A stretch of 64,000 bases of DNA from Phymorhynchus buccinoides (lineage: Eukaryota > Mollusca > Gastropoda > Neogastropoda > Raphitomidae). Every line of letters begins with the position of its first letter. Position 1 is the first letter of the stretch. The translations under genes and the position numbers were made by a program. This document shows positions 12,195 to 22,827 of the stretch, piece by piece. The stretch covers positions 817,125 to 881,124 of the forward strand of contig CM065683.1 in the NCBI GenBank assembly GCA_017654935.2, written 5' to 3'. The notes beneath the pieces were generated by a model. It made no database searches. It was not told where the DNA came from and worked only from the letters and a program-made list of their open reading frames with translations.

Positions 12195-13046
12195 ATGTCG
12201 CGCGGACCAGATCAACCGGTTATGCTTGACCCTGTTAGATGCGCAACTTTAGAATTGAAGGACCTAGCAGACACAGAAGACTTTGATTTAAATGGGGAGA
12301 TAGGAGCGCTGTATGGTTTTGAGTACACAAACAACGGCTATTATAAACGAGCAGAAATAAGTGATAAAAAGGTTCCTAAACTAGAGCAACTGCGTAATGT
12401 AGTAGCTGACAATGTTGGCCAGTTTGAATATAAAGTTGTTAGGGAAAGGGATAACAAATGGCATTTAATTCCATTCATTGATTGGGAAATAAAGTTTGAA
12501 TTTTTAAGCCCGTTTACATTCTTTGATAATAACAAATACTTTCGCAAATCATTTAACTCAGGGCCGTTACATGTCAGTCTGATTCCACAAAACAACAGCA
12601 GAAGAGAAATAGCAATCAAACCTTATAAAAAGAGACAGTACATACTGCATAGAAAAAAGACAGTGACAAAAGATGCAGCCACGCAATTAGAGTTCATTCC
12701 TAAAATGGCTTTAGCAGACGAATTTACTATGATATTTGAACTTTCTGTTAGAGCAGACAACCCTGATTCCCTACCTGTTGGTGTTAGCGACAACCTAATG
12801 AAAGGGATTCTTATTTCTTGGCAAAACTTGGATGTTGAATCAGTGAGATGTACTATCGTTATTCAAAACCGCGGTGAAGAAATTAAGGCAGTGTCGACCA
12901 GCGATAAAGTTATATTGAGTGTTGATCCAGACAATCTTAAAGAATTAACGTACATTAATGTTACTAATTTAGATCTCATTGGGTTTTATTACACTGAAAG
13001 CATTTTGCCTGATGATCTTCTTAAAATGATAGCAAGTGCAAATTAA
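12195..13046 (+). CDS. Virus-like element protein of unknown function (283 aa)
   Basis: A complete ORF from ATG (MSRGPDQPVM) to TAA with AT-rich codon use like its neighbours. It has no recognised catalytic motif, no signal peptide and no transmembrane run. The C-terminal half has many short beta-like strands (for example VRCTIVIQN), and a Lys/Arg-rich patch lies near residues 143-153. Its position directly after the structural-type ORF, in the same direction, suggests a virion or accessory structural role, but this is inference. The ORF is uninterrupted, which suggests recent insertion or retained selection. Confidence 0.6.
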   Translation: MSRGPDQPVMLDPVRCATLELKDLADTEDFDLNGEIGALYGFEYTNNGYYKRAEISDKKVPKLEQLRNVVADNVGQFEYKVVRERDNKWHLIPFIDWEIKFEFLSPFTFFDNNKYFRKSFNSGPLHVSLIPQNNSRREIAIKPYKKRQYILHRKKTVTKDAATQLEFIPKMALADEFTMIFELSVRADNPDSLPVGVSDNLMKGILISWQNLDVESVRCTIVIQNRGEEIKAVSTSDKVILSVDPDNLKELTYINVTNLDLIGFYYTESILPDDLLKMIASAN

Positions 13047-13080
13047 ATGTTAACTTTTTTTTTTTTAAATATAAAAAAAG

Positions 13081-13710
13081 ATGTCTGTTACAGTTTATCC
13101 AAAAATACCAAAAGAAAATACTGACAAAGAAAAGACTGATGGTGGTGATGATCCTGAAATCAGAAAGTTCAGATTGTCCACCATTACAGAAATACAAAGA
13201 GAATTGGAAAAAGACCTCACTAACTATAACAGAACCAAACGAAGGTACTCTTGTTTGTTTAATACAGCAACATACTTAAATACTGGATTTGGGAGTCTAG
13301 GTACTTTAACAGCAGGAAGCTCTGTAGGGTTGTTAGCAACAGGGGCCGGATCAGTAGTAGCTTTGCCTCTAGGTTGTGTATCGTTGGCGCTGGGGTTGTT
13401 TTCAATGACAACGTCCGCTTTCAACAAAAAAATAAAAGTCAAACTTCAAAAGCATACAGCCATGGTTCAATTAATAATGGCAAAACTTAGTTCATTCCGA
13501 TTAATTATCAGTAAAGCTTTGCAAGACTCTCAAATTTCGGATGAGGAGTTCAATAGACTGCAAGCTGACTACAATGATTACAAAATGCAAAAGTTCGAAC
13601 TACAAAAAAAGTCAAGAGCAAGTTTTTCACAACCGCAAGACATAGAAGCAATAAAAAAAGAATGTGAAAAAAAAATAAACGACACATTAAAATCTGTTCT
13701 AGGGAAATAA
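13081..13710 (+). CDS. Virus-like element membrane/coiled-coil protein (209 aa)
   Basis: A complete ORF from ATG to TAA. Residues 1-28 are polar and charged. Residues about 30-56 form a charged helix (EIQRELEKDL). Residues about 66-108 are a Gly/Ala/Leu-rich hydrophobic segment (SVGLLATGAG, LPLGCVSLALGLF), long enough for one or two membrane passes or a fusion-like hairpin. Residues about 115-205 are Lys/Glu/Gln-rich and likely coiled coil. I do not know the function. Similar small hydrophobic-plus-helical proteins occur beside polymerases in animal virus-like transposons (general recollection). It converges with the polymerase gene, and only 57 bases separate the two ends. Confidence 0.6.
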   Translation: MSVTVYPKIPKENTDKEKTDGGDDPEIRKFRLSTITEIQRELEKDLTNYNRTKRRYSCLFNTATYLNTGFGSLGTLTAGSSVGLLATGAGSVVALPLGCVSLALGLFSMTTSAFNKKIKVKLQKHTAMVQLIMAKLSSFRLIISKALQDSQISDEEFNRLQADYNDYKMQKFELQKKSRASFSQPQDIEAIKKECEKKINDTLKSVLGK

Positions 13711-13767
13711 CAATAAGAACTCCAAAGGGTGCTTATTCAATTCAATATGATTACAAGTTTCGAAAGT

Positions 13768-16700
13768 CTACTGACTATGACACTTAGTTCTCCAGTGGCC
13801 AATTGAATACGAAAACTCAGGCGATTTAAACACGCGCTTTGTATTGTTTGAGTCGAGTGATTTTTTATTTACAACTGTTGTGTTTATTTCGTGTAACTTA
13901 GACTGTATTTTTATGTTGTCATGATAAAACGTCTTGGAGTCAAACAGTGCTTCTTTATAGTTATCGTGTGTCATGACCATTTGAACAACCGGTCTAGAAA
14001 TTCCTTTTGCTTTTTTAATTACGCTAGTTTGGCTGGCAATTGAATACATCTTTGCTCTCAGACCAACGTACTCTTTGATTATAGTTCCATTCAGTTCATC
14101 CTTCATCTTACCGATTACCTTTTTATTTACGGATGAATGTAATGAAGATTCACTTGGATAGTCAGAGGTGTCATACCAGGAGACAACACCTTTTGCTGAA
14201 TCTGTCTCTAAATCTTTGTAGAAGTCTTCAGTCGGAATGTCTAGAATAAATGAGTCCGTATCTGTATAAAGTACTCTGGAGTCTGGATAGAGTGGTTTAA
14301 AGTAGTCGTAAAGAAATTCTAGCATCAATAACTTAGACAATTCAAGAACAGCAAACCCAATGAAGACTGGTTTATCTAGCTTCACATTAATTTTTTTCAT
14401 CATTATCCCGTAAAGGTTGTCATGGAACTTTTTGAAGTCTTGATAATTAGGTTTTGAAGTTAATTTGATTGCTTTGTTTTCTTGGGTAACTAATCTAACG
14501 TCTTTGCGTTTGTGCGGGTTTTCCATTGTCTTTCCAAAACAACTGTTGTTCATTAGTTTAAAGAAGTCTTTTTCTGAGGCGTCGGTAGCTTGAGTTCTGA
14601 GATTAGTGTTCTTCATTATATATGGTTCCATGAACTTCCTCTGAGTGAACGAAATGATTCTATGAACTGCTGTTAGTCTTAATCCGTGACGTAAATAAAA
14701 TTGTAGTAATCTATAATGACAGACGTATTTTTTTTTGGAGTGTAGATTAGGCACAAGTTTAGGGAGGTCATTCCCCACTTGAAGTCTTTCAACTGCTAAC
14801 GGGTAGTCATTGTGTAGGTCATGGAGTTCGTCCGGATAATCTAAGTCGACTTCTAAAATAAATCCTGTTTCGTAAGAATCTGATAATTTCAAAAGCCATT
14901 GCAAAAACTCTGCGATATTAAAATTAAAAGGAGCTGTAAACATTTTAAAGTTACGTAATGGAAGTGACTGGCACATCGCCCAACCATAGAGATTGTTTGC
15001 ATCTAAATACATGATATAATTTGATGGTTTAGAAGGATCGTAGTCGTCTAAGTATTTGTTGTTAGCCTTGCAGTAACCGTGTGAAGCCATAGAGATTCCC
15101 CCGCGTAGTCCGTCTTCAATCATCTGGAGAGTTAGTAGATCGGAGAGTAAGTCAATCTGTATTTTGGTAAATCTTAAGAAAGCATCCCAACTCATACCAG
15201 GAGCAGTGATATAATTAGCAGGGTCTAGACTGTAATGTTTTATACACGTTTTTCTGTAGTTCTCGAATACATCTGCAAGCAAACAAACGTCAGCCATTAA
15301 ATAGGCGTCGTGGTAGTCTCCCATGGTCTGGCATTTTAACTTAATCCACGCTGACTGAGCATGGTTGTAGTCAGAGTCGCTTATATCTTTTCCTTTTAAA
15401 CTAGAGTAGAATGCACCTTTGGGAGGTAATTTTAAATCGTCGAACCGCTCCCAACTACTCATGTACTCATAAGGGTATACTCCTTTTCGAACAAGTGCTG
15501 GATCAAAGTATTTTTCTGTTATAGTGCATTTGGATAGTGACTGACCTAAAGACTCTAGCGATCCCATCAGATGTTGTAATGAATCGTAAAAAGACAATTG
15601 TCCTAATGTAAATGTCATGTACTTTTCTGAAGACTGAGCTATACAACTGACGGTTCTAAATTCATCAGTAACTGCTTGTAGAATTAAATGAGAGTCATAT
15701 CCACGTAGATTGTGAAAGAATATAGGCAGTTTCCAAGTCTTTGGTTCAAACTTTAACTGCAAATTACAGGAGTTGTGTGCTGCTCCTCTGAATTTTCCAC
15801 TAATGTGATCATGGTCTCGTACTTTATAGATGTCTGGACAGTCAGGGGAGTCTTCCACAAACCCTTTTCCGCAAATCCAACATTCAGTAGCTGATTCAAA
15901 TTGAATTAAATCTTCAGGTGTCATGATTAAATCTAATAAATTTAGTTGGTTAGATAGTTCATTTCGTAGTTTCATCATTCTCATTAAAAAGATTTTTGCA
16001 GCATCGGGTCCTCTATAAAGTTCAGGTTCAAAATGTATCCCATCTGATCTAAGAACAATAAATGCGAATGAACAGATTTGATGATTATTCAATAAAACAG
16101 TTTTAGGAAGATTTTTAGGAGCTGGTCCTTGATAGGGTACAATGATTGACTCGAAATCAGCATAAACAACATAAGGACTTAATTGCAGTTTCTTCCAGTT
16201 TTTAAAGAACACCTTACTTCCTTCTTTCGGAGTAATAAGTTCAGTATTACAGTCAATGGATGAATTACAATGTTTTCTATGTTCAACCGCTGCTTGAATA
16301 CTTGGCATTCTTAGTAAACATCTTCGACAGAATTCTTGTTTTTCTTTGTGATTTGTAGTATAGTTTATAAGTCTGCTCATTGTTCTGATTAAAGTGTAGT
16401 GTGTTTTTGTTCCGTCTGTTACTAAGAGAAGATCAATATGTTTTTTATCAGGATCACCAATCATAGGAGAGTTCTTTGAAACTCGGATTGGTTTAAGGTT
16501 TTCTTCTACAGACCATGTGTAGATGTTAATTGAAATTGGTTTATTCTGTTCTTCAAATTGATCAACTTCGCTTAGGCTTACAGGGAAGTCGATTCCATCA
16601 AAGTTTAATTCATTTATGTAAGGTTGATAGTTAATTACTCTTTCTGCGTTCTTTTTGATATAATGAAGTTTAGCTAAAACACACCACATAAAACATTTAT

Positions 16701-17163
16701 CATCAGTATTTTTTATGTTTAATACTGCACGCTTTAAAACAAGTTCTTTAGGTAAAGGAATAAAGGAGTTTCCTACGATTGGAGCATATTTACTCTCCTT
16801 CATTTTAATTTCTAATACCCCGCCTTCTGACCAACCAGATCCTCTTAGTTTTGCCTCTTCTGATACGTTAATGAACTGGGTGATTAAATTGTCTGCCCAG
16901 GTTTCTGTAAAATCATTATATGAAAGAACTACTTGCTGTTTAGTAGAGACCCATACTTGAAGCTGCTCACCTTGGACTGTTTCATAATCTACGTACACTG
17001 CTAACATTACTTTAACTGGTGGTTCTATAGCTAGTTTTTCAGGTATTTGCGAAATAGCATGTTTTACACTTTTTAGTACATTTTTTGGATCAATAACTTC
17101 TAAATCCGTTTCTTTAAAAACTTTGTCTAAGTGCTCAATTATTTCATCAAGCGCCATTGTCAT
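13768..17163 (-). CDS. Protein-primed family B DNA polymerase (Polinton/virus-like)
   Basis: An uninterrupted 1131-codon ORF. It would copy the element's linear DNA from a terminal protein primer, with proofreading. Visible motifs: a C-x2-C...H-x3-C zinc knuckle near residues 279-299; ExoI YADFES at about 334-339; a Cys/His insertion (CWIC ... DHDHISGKFRGAAH) at about 428-466, typical of Polinton-type polymerases; ExoII HNLRGYDSHL at about 484-493; ExoIII-like YLMADVCLLAD at about 621-631; palm motif A YLDANNLYGW at about 719-728; motif B NNSCFGKTMEN near 872-882; motif C YTDTDS at about 966-971; and LRAKMYS (KxY-like) near 1035-1041. All expected acidic catalytic residues are present. The start is the first of two nearby Met codons (MTM), just after an AT-rich leader. 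Integrase, packaging ATPase, protease and major capsid genes are not in this window and could lie in or beyond the gap, so the exact class (Polinton, adintovirus or relative) stays open. Confidence 0.93.
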   Translation of the reverse strand: MTMALDEIIEHLDKVFKETDLEVIDPKNVLKSVKHAISQIPEKLAIEPPVKVMLAVYVDYETVQGEQLQVWVSTKQQVVLSYNDFTETWADNLITQFINVSEEAKLRGSGWSEGGVLEIKMKESKYAPIVGNSFIPLPKELVLKRAVLNIKNTDDKCFMWCVLAKLHYIKKNAERVINYQPYINELNFDGIDFPVSLSEVDQFEEQNKPISINIYTWSVEENLKPIRVSKNSPMIGDPDKKHIDLLLVTDGTKTHYTLIRTMSRLINYTTNHKEKQEFCRRCLLRMPSIQAAVEHRKHCNSSIDCNTELITPKEGSKVFFKNWKKLQLSPYVVYADFESIIVPYQGPAPKNLPKTVLLNNHQICSFAFIVLRSDGIHFEPELYRGPDAAKIFLMRMMKLRNELSNQLNLLDLIMTPEDLIQFESATECWICGKGFVEDSPDCPDIYKVRDHDHISGKFRGAAHNSCNLQLKFEPKTWKLPIFFHNLRGYDSHLILQAVTDEFRTVSCIAQSSEKYMTFTLGQLSFYDSLQHLMGSLESLGQSLSKCTITEKYFDPALVRKGVYPYEYMSSWERFDDLKLPPKGAFYSSLKGKDISDSDYNHAQSAWIKLKCQTMGDYHDAYLMADVCLLADVFENYRKTCIKHYSLDPANYITAPGMSWDAFLRFTKIQIDLLSDLLTLQMIEDGLRGGISMASHGYCKANNKYLDDYDPSKPSNYIMYLDANNLYGWAMCQSLPLRNFKMFTAPFNFNIAEFLQWLLKLSDSYETGFILEVDLDYPDELHDLHNDYPLAVERLQVGNDLPKLVPNLHSKKKYVCHYRLLQFYLRHGLRLTAVHRIISFTQRKFMEPYIMKNTNLRTQATDASEKDFFKLMNNSCFGKTMENPHKRKDVRLVTQENKAIKLTSKPNYQDFKKFHDNLYGIMMKKINVKLDKPVFIGFAVLELSKLLMLEFLYDYFKPLYPDSRVLYTDTDSFILDIPTEDFYKDLETDSAKGVVSWYDTSDYPSESSLHSSVNKKVIGKMKDELNGTIIKEYVGLRAKMYSIASQTSVIKKAKGISRPVVQMVMTHDNYKEALFDSKTFYHDNIKIQSKLHEINTTVVNKKSLDSNNTKRVFKSPEFSYSIGHWRTKCHSQ

Positions 17164-17570
17164 GTTGAGTTCCTTTTTCTAACTCAAATTATTTTGTTTA
17201 ATTAAAAATAATTAATTTTGTTTCACCTAAAGTAGTGGCTTTTTTTTTTTGATTTGACAGAATAAAAGGGGGACGAATTTTTACTTTTTTTACCCCTTAA
17301 AGTAGCGTTTTTGTATCTAAAAGTAGAAGATTTTCCTCTTGAGCCAGAATCCCCCTTTAGCTGTTAAATCACGCTGTTTTCGTGAGTAAAAACGATTGAA
17401 TCGCACTGTTTTTGTGGATAAAAAACGCAAGAAAATGGCTTAAATCATACCTTTTTGGGGGGTTAAAAAGCATAAGAAAAAGTAGTGTTTTTTAGCCGTT
17501 TTTTAATAAACGGAGGAGTGAAACCGAAACCGAAACCGAAACTGAGCCAGAAGCCCCCTTTAGCTGTTCT
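17164..17570. mobile_element. Candidate terminal region of the virus-like element
   Basis: AT-rich non-coding sequence upstream of the polymerase start. It holds two iterations of a loose motif ('cacgctgttttcgtgagtaa' and 'cactgtttttgtggataaaa') and a direct repeat 'gagccagaa(t/g)cccccttt' at about 17341 and about 17542. The second copy is fused to the start of the following minisatellite. These may be sub-terminal repeats or a duplicated host sequence flanking the element. The mate terminus is not available because of the gap. Confidence 0.4.
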
Positions 17571-20500
17571 CTACTGTAAAGTGTTCTGCCATGTTGTTGT
17601 TATGTACTGTAATGTGTTCTGCCATGTTGTTATGTACTGTAATGTGTTCTGCCATGTTGTTGTTATGTACTGTAATGTGTTCTGCCATGTTGTTATGTAC
17701 TGTAATGTGTTCTGCCATGTTGTTATGTACTGTAATGTGTTCTGCCAGGTTGTTGTTATTATGTACTGTAATGTGTTATGCCATGTTGTTGTTATGTACT
17801 GTAATGTGTTCTGCCATGTTGTTGTTATGTACTGTAATGTGTTCTGCCATGTTGTTGTTGTTATGTACTGTAATGTGTTCTGCCAGGTTGTTGTTGTTAT
17901 GTACTGTAATGTGTTCTGCCATGTTGTTGTTATGTACTGTAATGTGTTCTGCCATGTTGTTGTTGTTATGTACTGTAATGTGTTCTGCCATGTTGTTATT
18001 ATGTACTGTAATGTGTTCTGCCAGGTTGTTGTTATTATGTACTGTAATGTGTTATGCCATGTTGTTGTTATGTACTGTAATGTGTTCTGCCATGTTGTTG
18101 TTGTTATGTACTGTAATGTGTTCTGCCATTTTGTTATTATGTACTGTAATGTGTTCTGCCAGGTTGTTGTTATTATGCACTGTAATGTGTTATGCCATGT
18201 TGTTATTATGTACTGTAATGTGTTCTGCCATGTTGTTGTTGTTATGTACTGTAATGTGTTCTGCCATGTTGTTATTATGTACTGTAATGTGTTATGTCAT
18301 GTTGTTATTATGTACTGTAATGTGTTCTGCCATGTTGTTATTATGTAATGTAATGTGTTCTGCCATGTTGTTGTTATTATGTACTGTAATGTGTTCTGCC
18401 ATGTTGTTGTTATGTACTGTAATGTGTTCTGCCATGTTGTTGTTATTATGTACTGTAATGTGTTCTGCCATGTTGTTGTTATGTACTGTAATGTGTTCTG
18501 CCTTGTTGGTTGTTATGTACTGTAATGTGTTCTGCCATGTTGTTATTATGTACTGTAATGTGTTCTGCCATGTTGTTGTTGTTATGTACTGTAATGTGTT
18601 CTGCCATGTTGTTGTTATTATGTACTGTAATGTGTTCTGCCATGTTGTTGTTATTATGTGCTGTAATGTGTTCTGCCATGTTGTTATTATGTACTGTAAT
18701 GTGTTCTGCCATGTTGTTATTATGTACTGTAATGTGTTCTGCCATGTTGTTGTTGTTATATACTGTAATGTGTTCTGCCATGTTGTTGTTATGTACTGTA
18801 ATGTGTTCTGCCATGTTGTTGTTATTATGTACTGTAATGTGTTCTGCCATGTTGTTATTATGTACTGTAATGTGTTCTGCCATGTTGTTATTATTATGTA
18901 CTGTAATGTGTTCTGCCATGTTGTTGTTATTATGTACTGTAATGTGTTCTGCCATGTTGTTGTTATGTACTGTAATGTGTTCTGCCATGTTGTTGTTATT
19001 ATGTACTGTAATGTGTTCTGTCATGTTGTTATTATGTACTGTAATGTGTTCTGCCATGTTGTTGTTATTATGTACTGTAATGTGTTCTGTCATGTTGTTA
19101 TTATGTACTGTAATGTGTTCTGCCATGTTGTCATTATGTACTGTAATGTGTTCTGCCATGTTGTTGTTATTATGTACTGTAATGTGTTCTGCCATGTTGT
19201 TGTTATTATGTACTGTAATGTGTTCTGCCATGTTGTTGTTATGTACTGTAATGTGTTCTGCCATGTTGTTGTTGTTATGTACTGTAATGTGTTCTGCCAT
19301 GTTGTTATTATGTACTGTAATGTGTTCTGCCATGTTGTTGTTATGTACTGTAATGTGTTCTGCCATGTTGTTGTTATTATGTACTGTAATGTGTTCTGCC
19401 ATGTTGTTGTTGTGTACTGTAATGTGTTCTGCCATGTTGTTGTTATGTACTGTAATGTGTTCTGCCATGTTGTTGTTATTATGTACTGTAATGTGTTCTG
19501 CCATGTTGTTATTATGTACTGTAATGTGTTCTGCCATGTTGTTGTTGTTATGTACTGTAATGTGTTCTGCCATGTTGTTGTTATTATGTACTGTAATGTG
19601 TTCTGCCAGGTTGTTGTTGTGTACTGTAATGTGTTCTGCCATGTTGTTGTTATTATGTACTGTAATGTGTTCTGCCATGTTGTTATTATGTACTGTAATG
19701 TGTTCTGCCATGTTGTTATTATTATGTACTGTAATGTGTTCTGCCATGTTGTTGTTGTTATGTACTGTAATGTGTTCTGCCATGTTGTTGTTGTTATGTA
19801 CTGTAATGTGTTCTGCCATGTTGTTGTTATTATGTACTGTAATGTGTTCTGCCATGTTGTTGTTGTTATGTACTGTAATGTGTTCTGCCATGTTGTTGTT
19901 ATTATGTACTGTAATGTGTTCTGCCATGTTGTTATTATGTACTGTGATGTGTTCTGCCATGTTGTTATTATTATGTACTGTAATGTGTTCTGCCATGTTG
20001 TTGTTGTTATGTACTGTAATGTGTTCTGCCATGTTGTTGTTATTATGTACTGTAATGTGTTCTGCCATGTTGTTGTTGTTATGTACTGTAATGTGTTCTG
20101 CCATGTTGTTGTTGTTATGTACTGTAATGTGTTCTGCCATGTTGTTGTTATTATGTACTGTAATGTGTTCTGCCATGTTGTTATTATGTACTGTAATGTG
20201 TTCTGCCATGTTGTTGTTATTATGTGCTGTAATGTGTTCTGCCATGTTGTTGTTGTTATGTACTCTAATGTGTTCTGCCATGTTGTTGTTGTTGTGTACT
20301 GTAATGTGTTCTGCCATGTTGTTGTTGTTATGTACTGTAATGTGTTATGCCATGTTGTTGTTATTATGTACTGTAATGTGTTCTGCCATGTTGTTGTTAT
20401 TATGTACTGTAATGTGTTCTGCCATGTTGTTATTATGTACTGTAATGTGTTCTGCCATGTTGTTGTTGTTATGTACTGTAATGTGTTCTGCCATGTTGTT

Positions 20501-21180
20501 GTTATTATGTACTGTAATGTGTTCTGCCATGTTGTTATTATGTACTGTAATGTGTTCTGCCATGTTGTCATTATGTACTGTAATGTGTTCTGCCATGTTG
20601 TTGTTATTATGTACTGTGATGTGTTCTGCCATGTTGTTGTTATTATGTACTGTAATGTGTTCTGCCATGTTGTTGTTATGTACTGTAATGTGTTCTGCCA
20701 TGTTGTTGTTGTTATGTACTGTAATGTGTTCTGCCATGTTGTTGTTATTATGTACTGTAATGTGTTCTGCCATGTTGTTGTTATGTACTGTAATGTGTTC
20801 TGCCAGGTTGTTGTTATTATGTACTGTAATGTGTTCTGCCATGTTGTTGTTATGTACTGTAATGTGTTCTGCCATGTTGTTATGTACTGTAATGTGTTCT
20901 GCCATGTTGTTGTTATGTACTGTAATGTGTTCTGCCATGTTGTTATTATGTACTGTAATGTGTTCTGCCAGGTTGTTGTTATTATGTACTGTAATGTGTT
21001 CTGCCATGTTGTTATTATGTGCTGTAATGTGTTCTGCCAGGTTGTTGTTATGTACTGTAATGTGTTCTGCCATGTTGTTGTTATTATTTACTGTAATGTG
21101 TTCTGTCTTGTTGTTATGTACTGTAATGTGTTCTGCCATGTTGTTATGTACTGTAGTGTGTTCTGCCATGTTGTTGTTAC
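17571..21180. repeat. 30/33/36-bp minisatellite, about 3.6 kb
   Basis: Roughly 110 units of 'atgtactgtaatgtgttctg' + 'ccatgttgttgtt', with length changes caused by one to three GTT/ATT triplets. Because all length variants are multiples of 3, several frames on both strands stay open (up to about 1200 codons). Simultaneous openness in four or more frames argues that none is selected as coding. The array ends about 200 bases before exon A (21385). Confidence 0.97.
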
Positions 21181-21214
21181 TATTTAGTGGAATGCTTTGG
21201 CGTTGTTATTAACA

Positions 21215-21365
21215 GTTTATCATTATTCATTGTATATCTCATGATTATTCTCTCCACAGATAGCGAGTTATCAACGTGTTATCATTATTCATTGTTTATT
21301 ATTTATCGTTATCATTATTCATTGTTTATTATTTATTGTTATCATTATTCATTGTTTATCGTCCA
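21215..21365. repeat. Short AT-rich repeat
   Basis: Three to four copies of 'tatcattattcattgttta' separated by 'ttatttatcgt'. It lies between the large array and exon A and probably contains the branch region of that intron. Confidence 0.8.
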
Positions 21366-21384
21366 TGACTGATGTATCTCGCAG

Positions 21385-21484
21385 CTCGGCCGACTCAAGA
21401 GCTGACCCACACCTTTGACCCCTCGGCAGACGACAAGATTCTGACCTTGACCTCTGTGAAGAACCTGGCCTCTAACCTCTCCAG
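21385..21484 (+). CDS. Exon A of an unidentified host gene
   Basis: A 100-nt open segment between an acceptor (gtatctcgcag) and a donor (CCAG|gtgacc). Translation in its only sensible frame gives RPTQELTHTFDPSADD followed by KILTLTSVKNLASNLS. It has high-GC third positions (CTG, ACC, GAC, AAG) unlike the surrounding repeats. It starts with 2 nt of a split codon and ends with 2 nt (AG), which matches the phase of exon B at 27543 (first base G, completing AGG = Arg). I do not recognise the protein. Internal exon; start and stop codons are outside what I can see. Confidence 0.6.
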
Positions 21485-22445
21485 GTGACCTCTGCTTTCT
21501 GACCCCCTCCCCCTGCCCCCCTCTATCCCAGTCATGCTCAGGAGGTGACAATGTGTCTTTTGTTCCCTTTCTTCTTCTTTTTCTCTTATCTTTGTTTCTC
21601 TCTTTCTGACCCCCCCGCCCTCCCGCCCCCCTCTATCCCAGTCATGTCAGGAGGTGACAATGTGTCTTTTGTTCCCTTTCTTCTTCTTCTTTTCTCTTAT
21701 CTTTGTTTCTCTCTTTCTCTCTTTCTGACCCCCCCCCCCCCCCCCCCCCCCTCTATCCCAGTCATCCTCAGGAGGTGACAATGTGTCTTTTGTCCCCTTT
21801 CTTCTTCTTCTTTTTCTCTTATCTTTGTTTCTCTCTTTCTGCCCCCCCCCCCCCCCCCCCCTCTATCCCAGTCATCCTCAGGAGGTGACAATGTGTCTTT
21901 TGTCCCCTTTCTTCTTCTTCTTTTCTCTTATCTTTGTTTCTCTCTTTCTGCCCCCCCCCCCCCCCCCCCCCCCTCTATCCCAGTCATCCTCAGGAGGTGA
22001 CAATGTGTTCCCTTTCTTTTGTTCCATCTTTGTCTTTCTTCTTCTTTTCTCTTATCTTTGTTTCTCTCTTTCTCTCTTTCTGACCCCCCCCCCCCCCCCC
22101 CCCCCCTCTATCCCAGTCATCCTCAGGAGGTGACAATGTGTCTTTTGTCCCCTTTCTTCTTCTTCTTTTCTCTTATCTTTGTTTCTCTCTCTTTCTGCCC
22201 CCCCCCCCCCCCCCCCGCCCCCCTCTATCCCAGTCATCCTCAGGAGGTGACAATGTGTCTTTTGTTCCCTTTCTTCTTCTTCTTTTCTCTTATCTTTGTT
22301 TCTCTCTTTCTCCTGTCTGACCCCTTCTCCCCCCCCCCCCCCCCCCCTCTATCCCAGTCATCCTCAGGAGGTGACAATGTGTCTTTTGTTCCCTTTCTTC
22401 TTCTTCTTTTCTCTTATCTTTGTTTCTCTCTTTCTCCATTCTTTT
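21485..22445. repeat. About 120-bp array with poly-C, starting at the exon A donor
   Basis: About eight units of 'ctctatcccagtcatcctca', 'ggaggtgacaatgtgtcttt', 'cttatctttgtttctctctt' and a C-run of about 10-25 bases. The first, short unit begins at the donor itself (ccaggtgacc...tttctgaccccc), so the array appears seeded at the 3' edge of exon A. Pyrimidine-rich throughout, each unit also holds 'cccag' and 'ctcag' acceptor-like ends. Confidence 0.9.
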
Positions 22446-22827
22446 TCCTTTGTTTTGTATTCTAAGTCAGACCTTTTTTTTATCAACTGCTTTCCATTTC
22501 CATTGTAAATGACAGCCTTTCTTTAGCAGTCCACCCCTTCAGCATTTCTTTGTCCACGTCCCTCTGTCTTTCTCTGTCTGTTTGTCTGTGTGTCTGTCCC
22601 TTAAAACTCATTCGACCCCATTTACAAGTATACTCGTAAATTCATGCCAACTATATCTTTCAGTTTACGAGTTAACTGGTAATACAAACCCATCTTCAAA
22701 TGAAGCATCTAGCCTGGTTCTCATCCTCAAATTGTTCACTTTGGTAGCTTTAGCCTGTTTACATACTTCCTTTCTGGTCATGTATAGATTTATCCATTTT
22801 GGAGCAAATGTATCATATTTTTACCGA
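22446..22827. other. Unique intronic sequence
   Basis: Non-repetitive AT-rich sequence with short tctgtctgt tracts. Only short open frames; nothing recognised. Confidence 0.6.

Noticed and set aside
17591..21187. 1198-codon plus-strand and 612-codon minus-strand open frames
   Set aside because: Several frames on both strands are open together because units are 30/33/36 bp. Low-complexity peptides with no recognisable domain.
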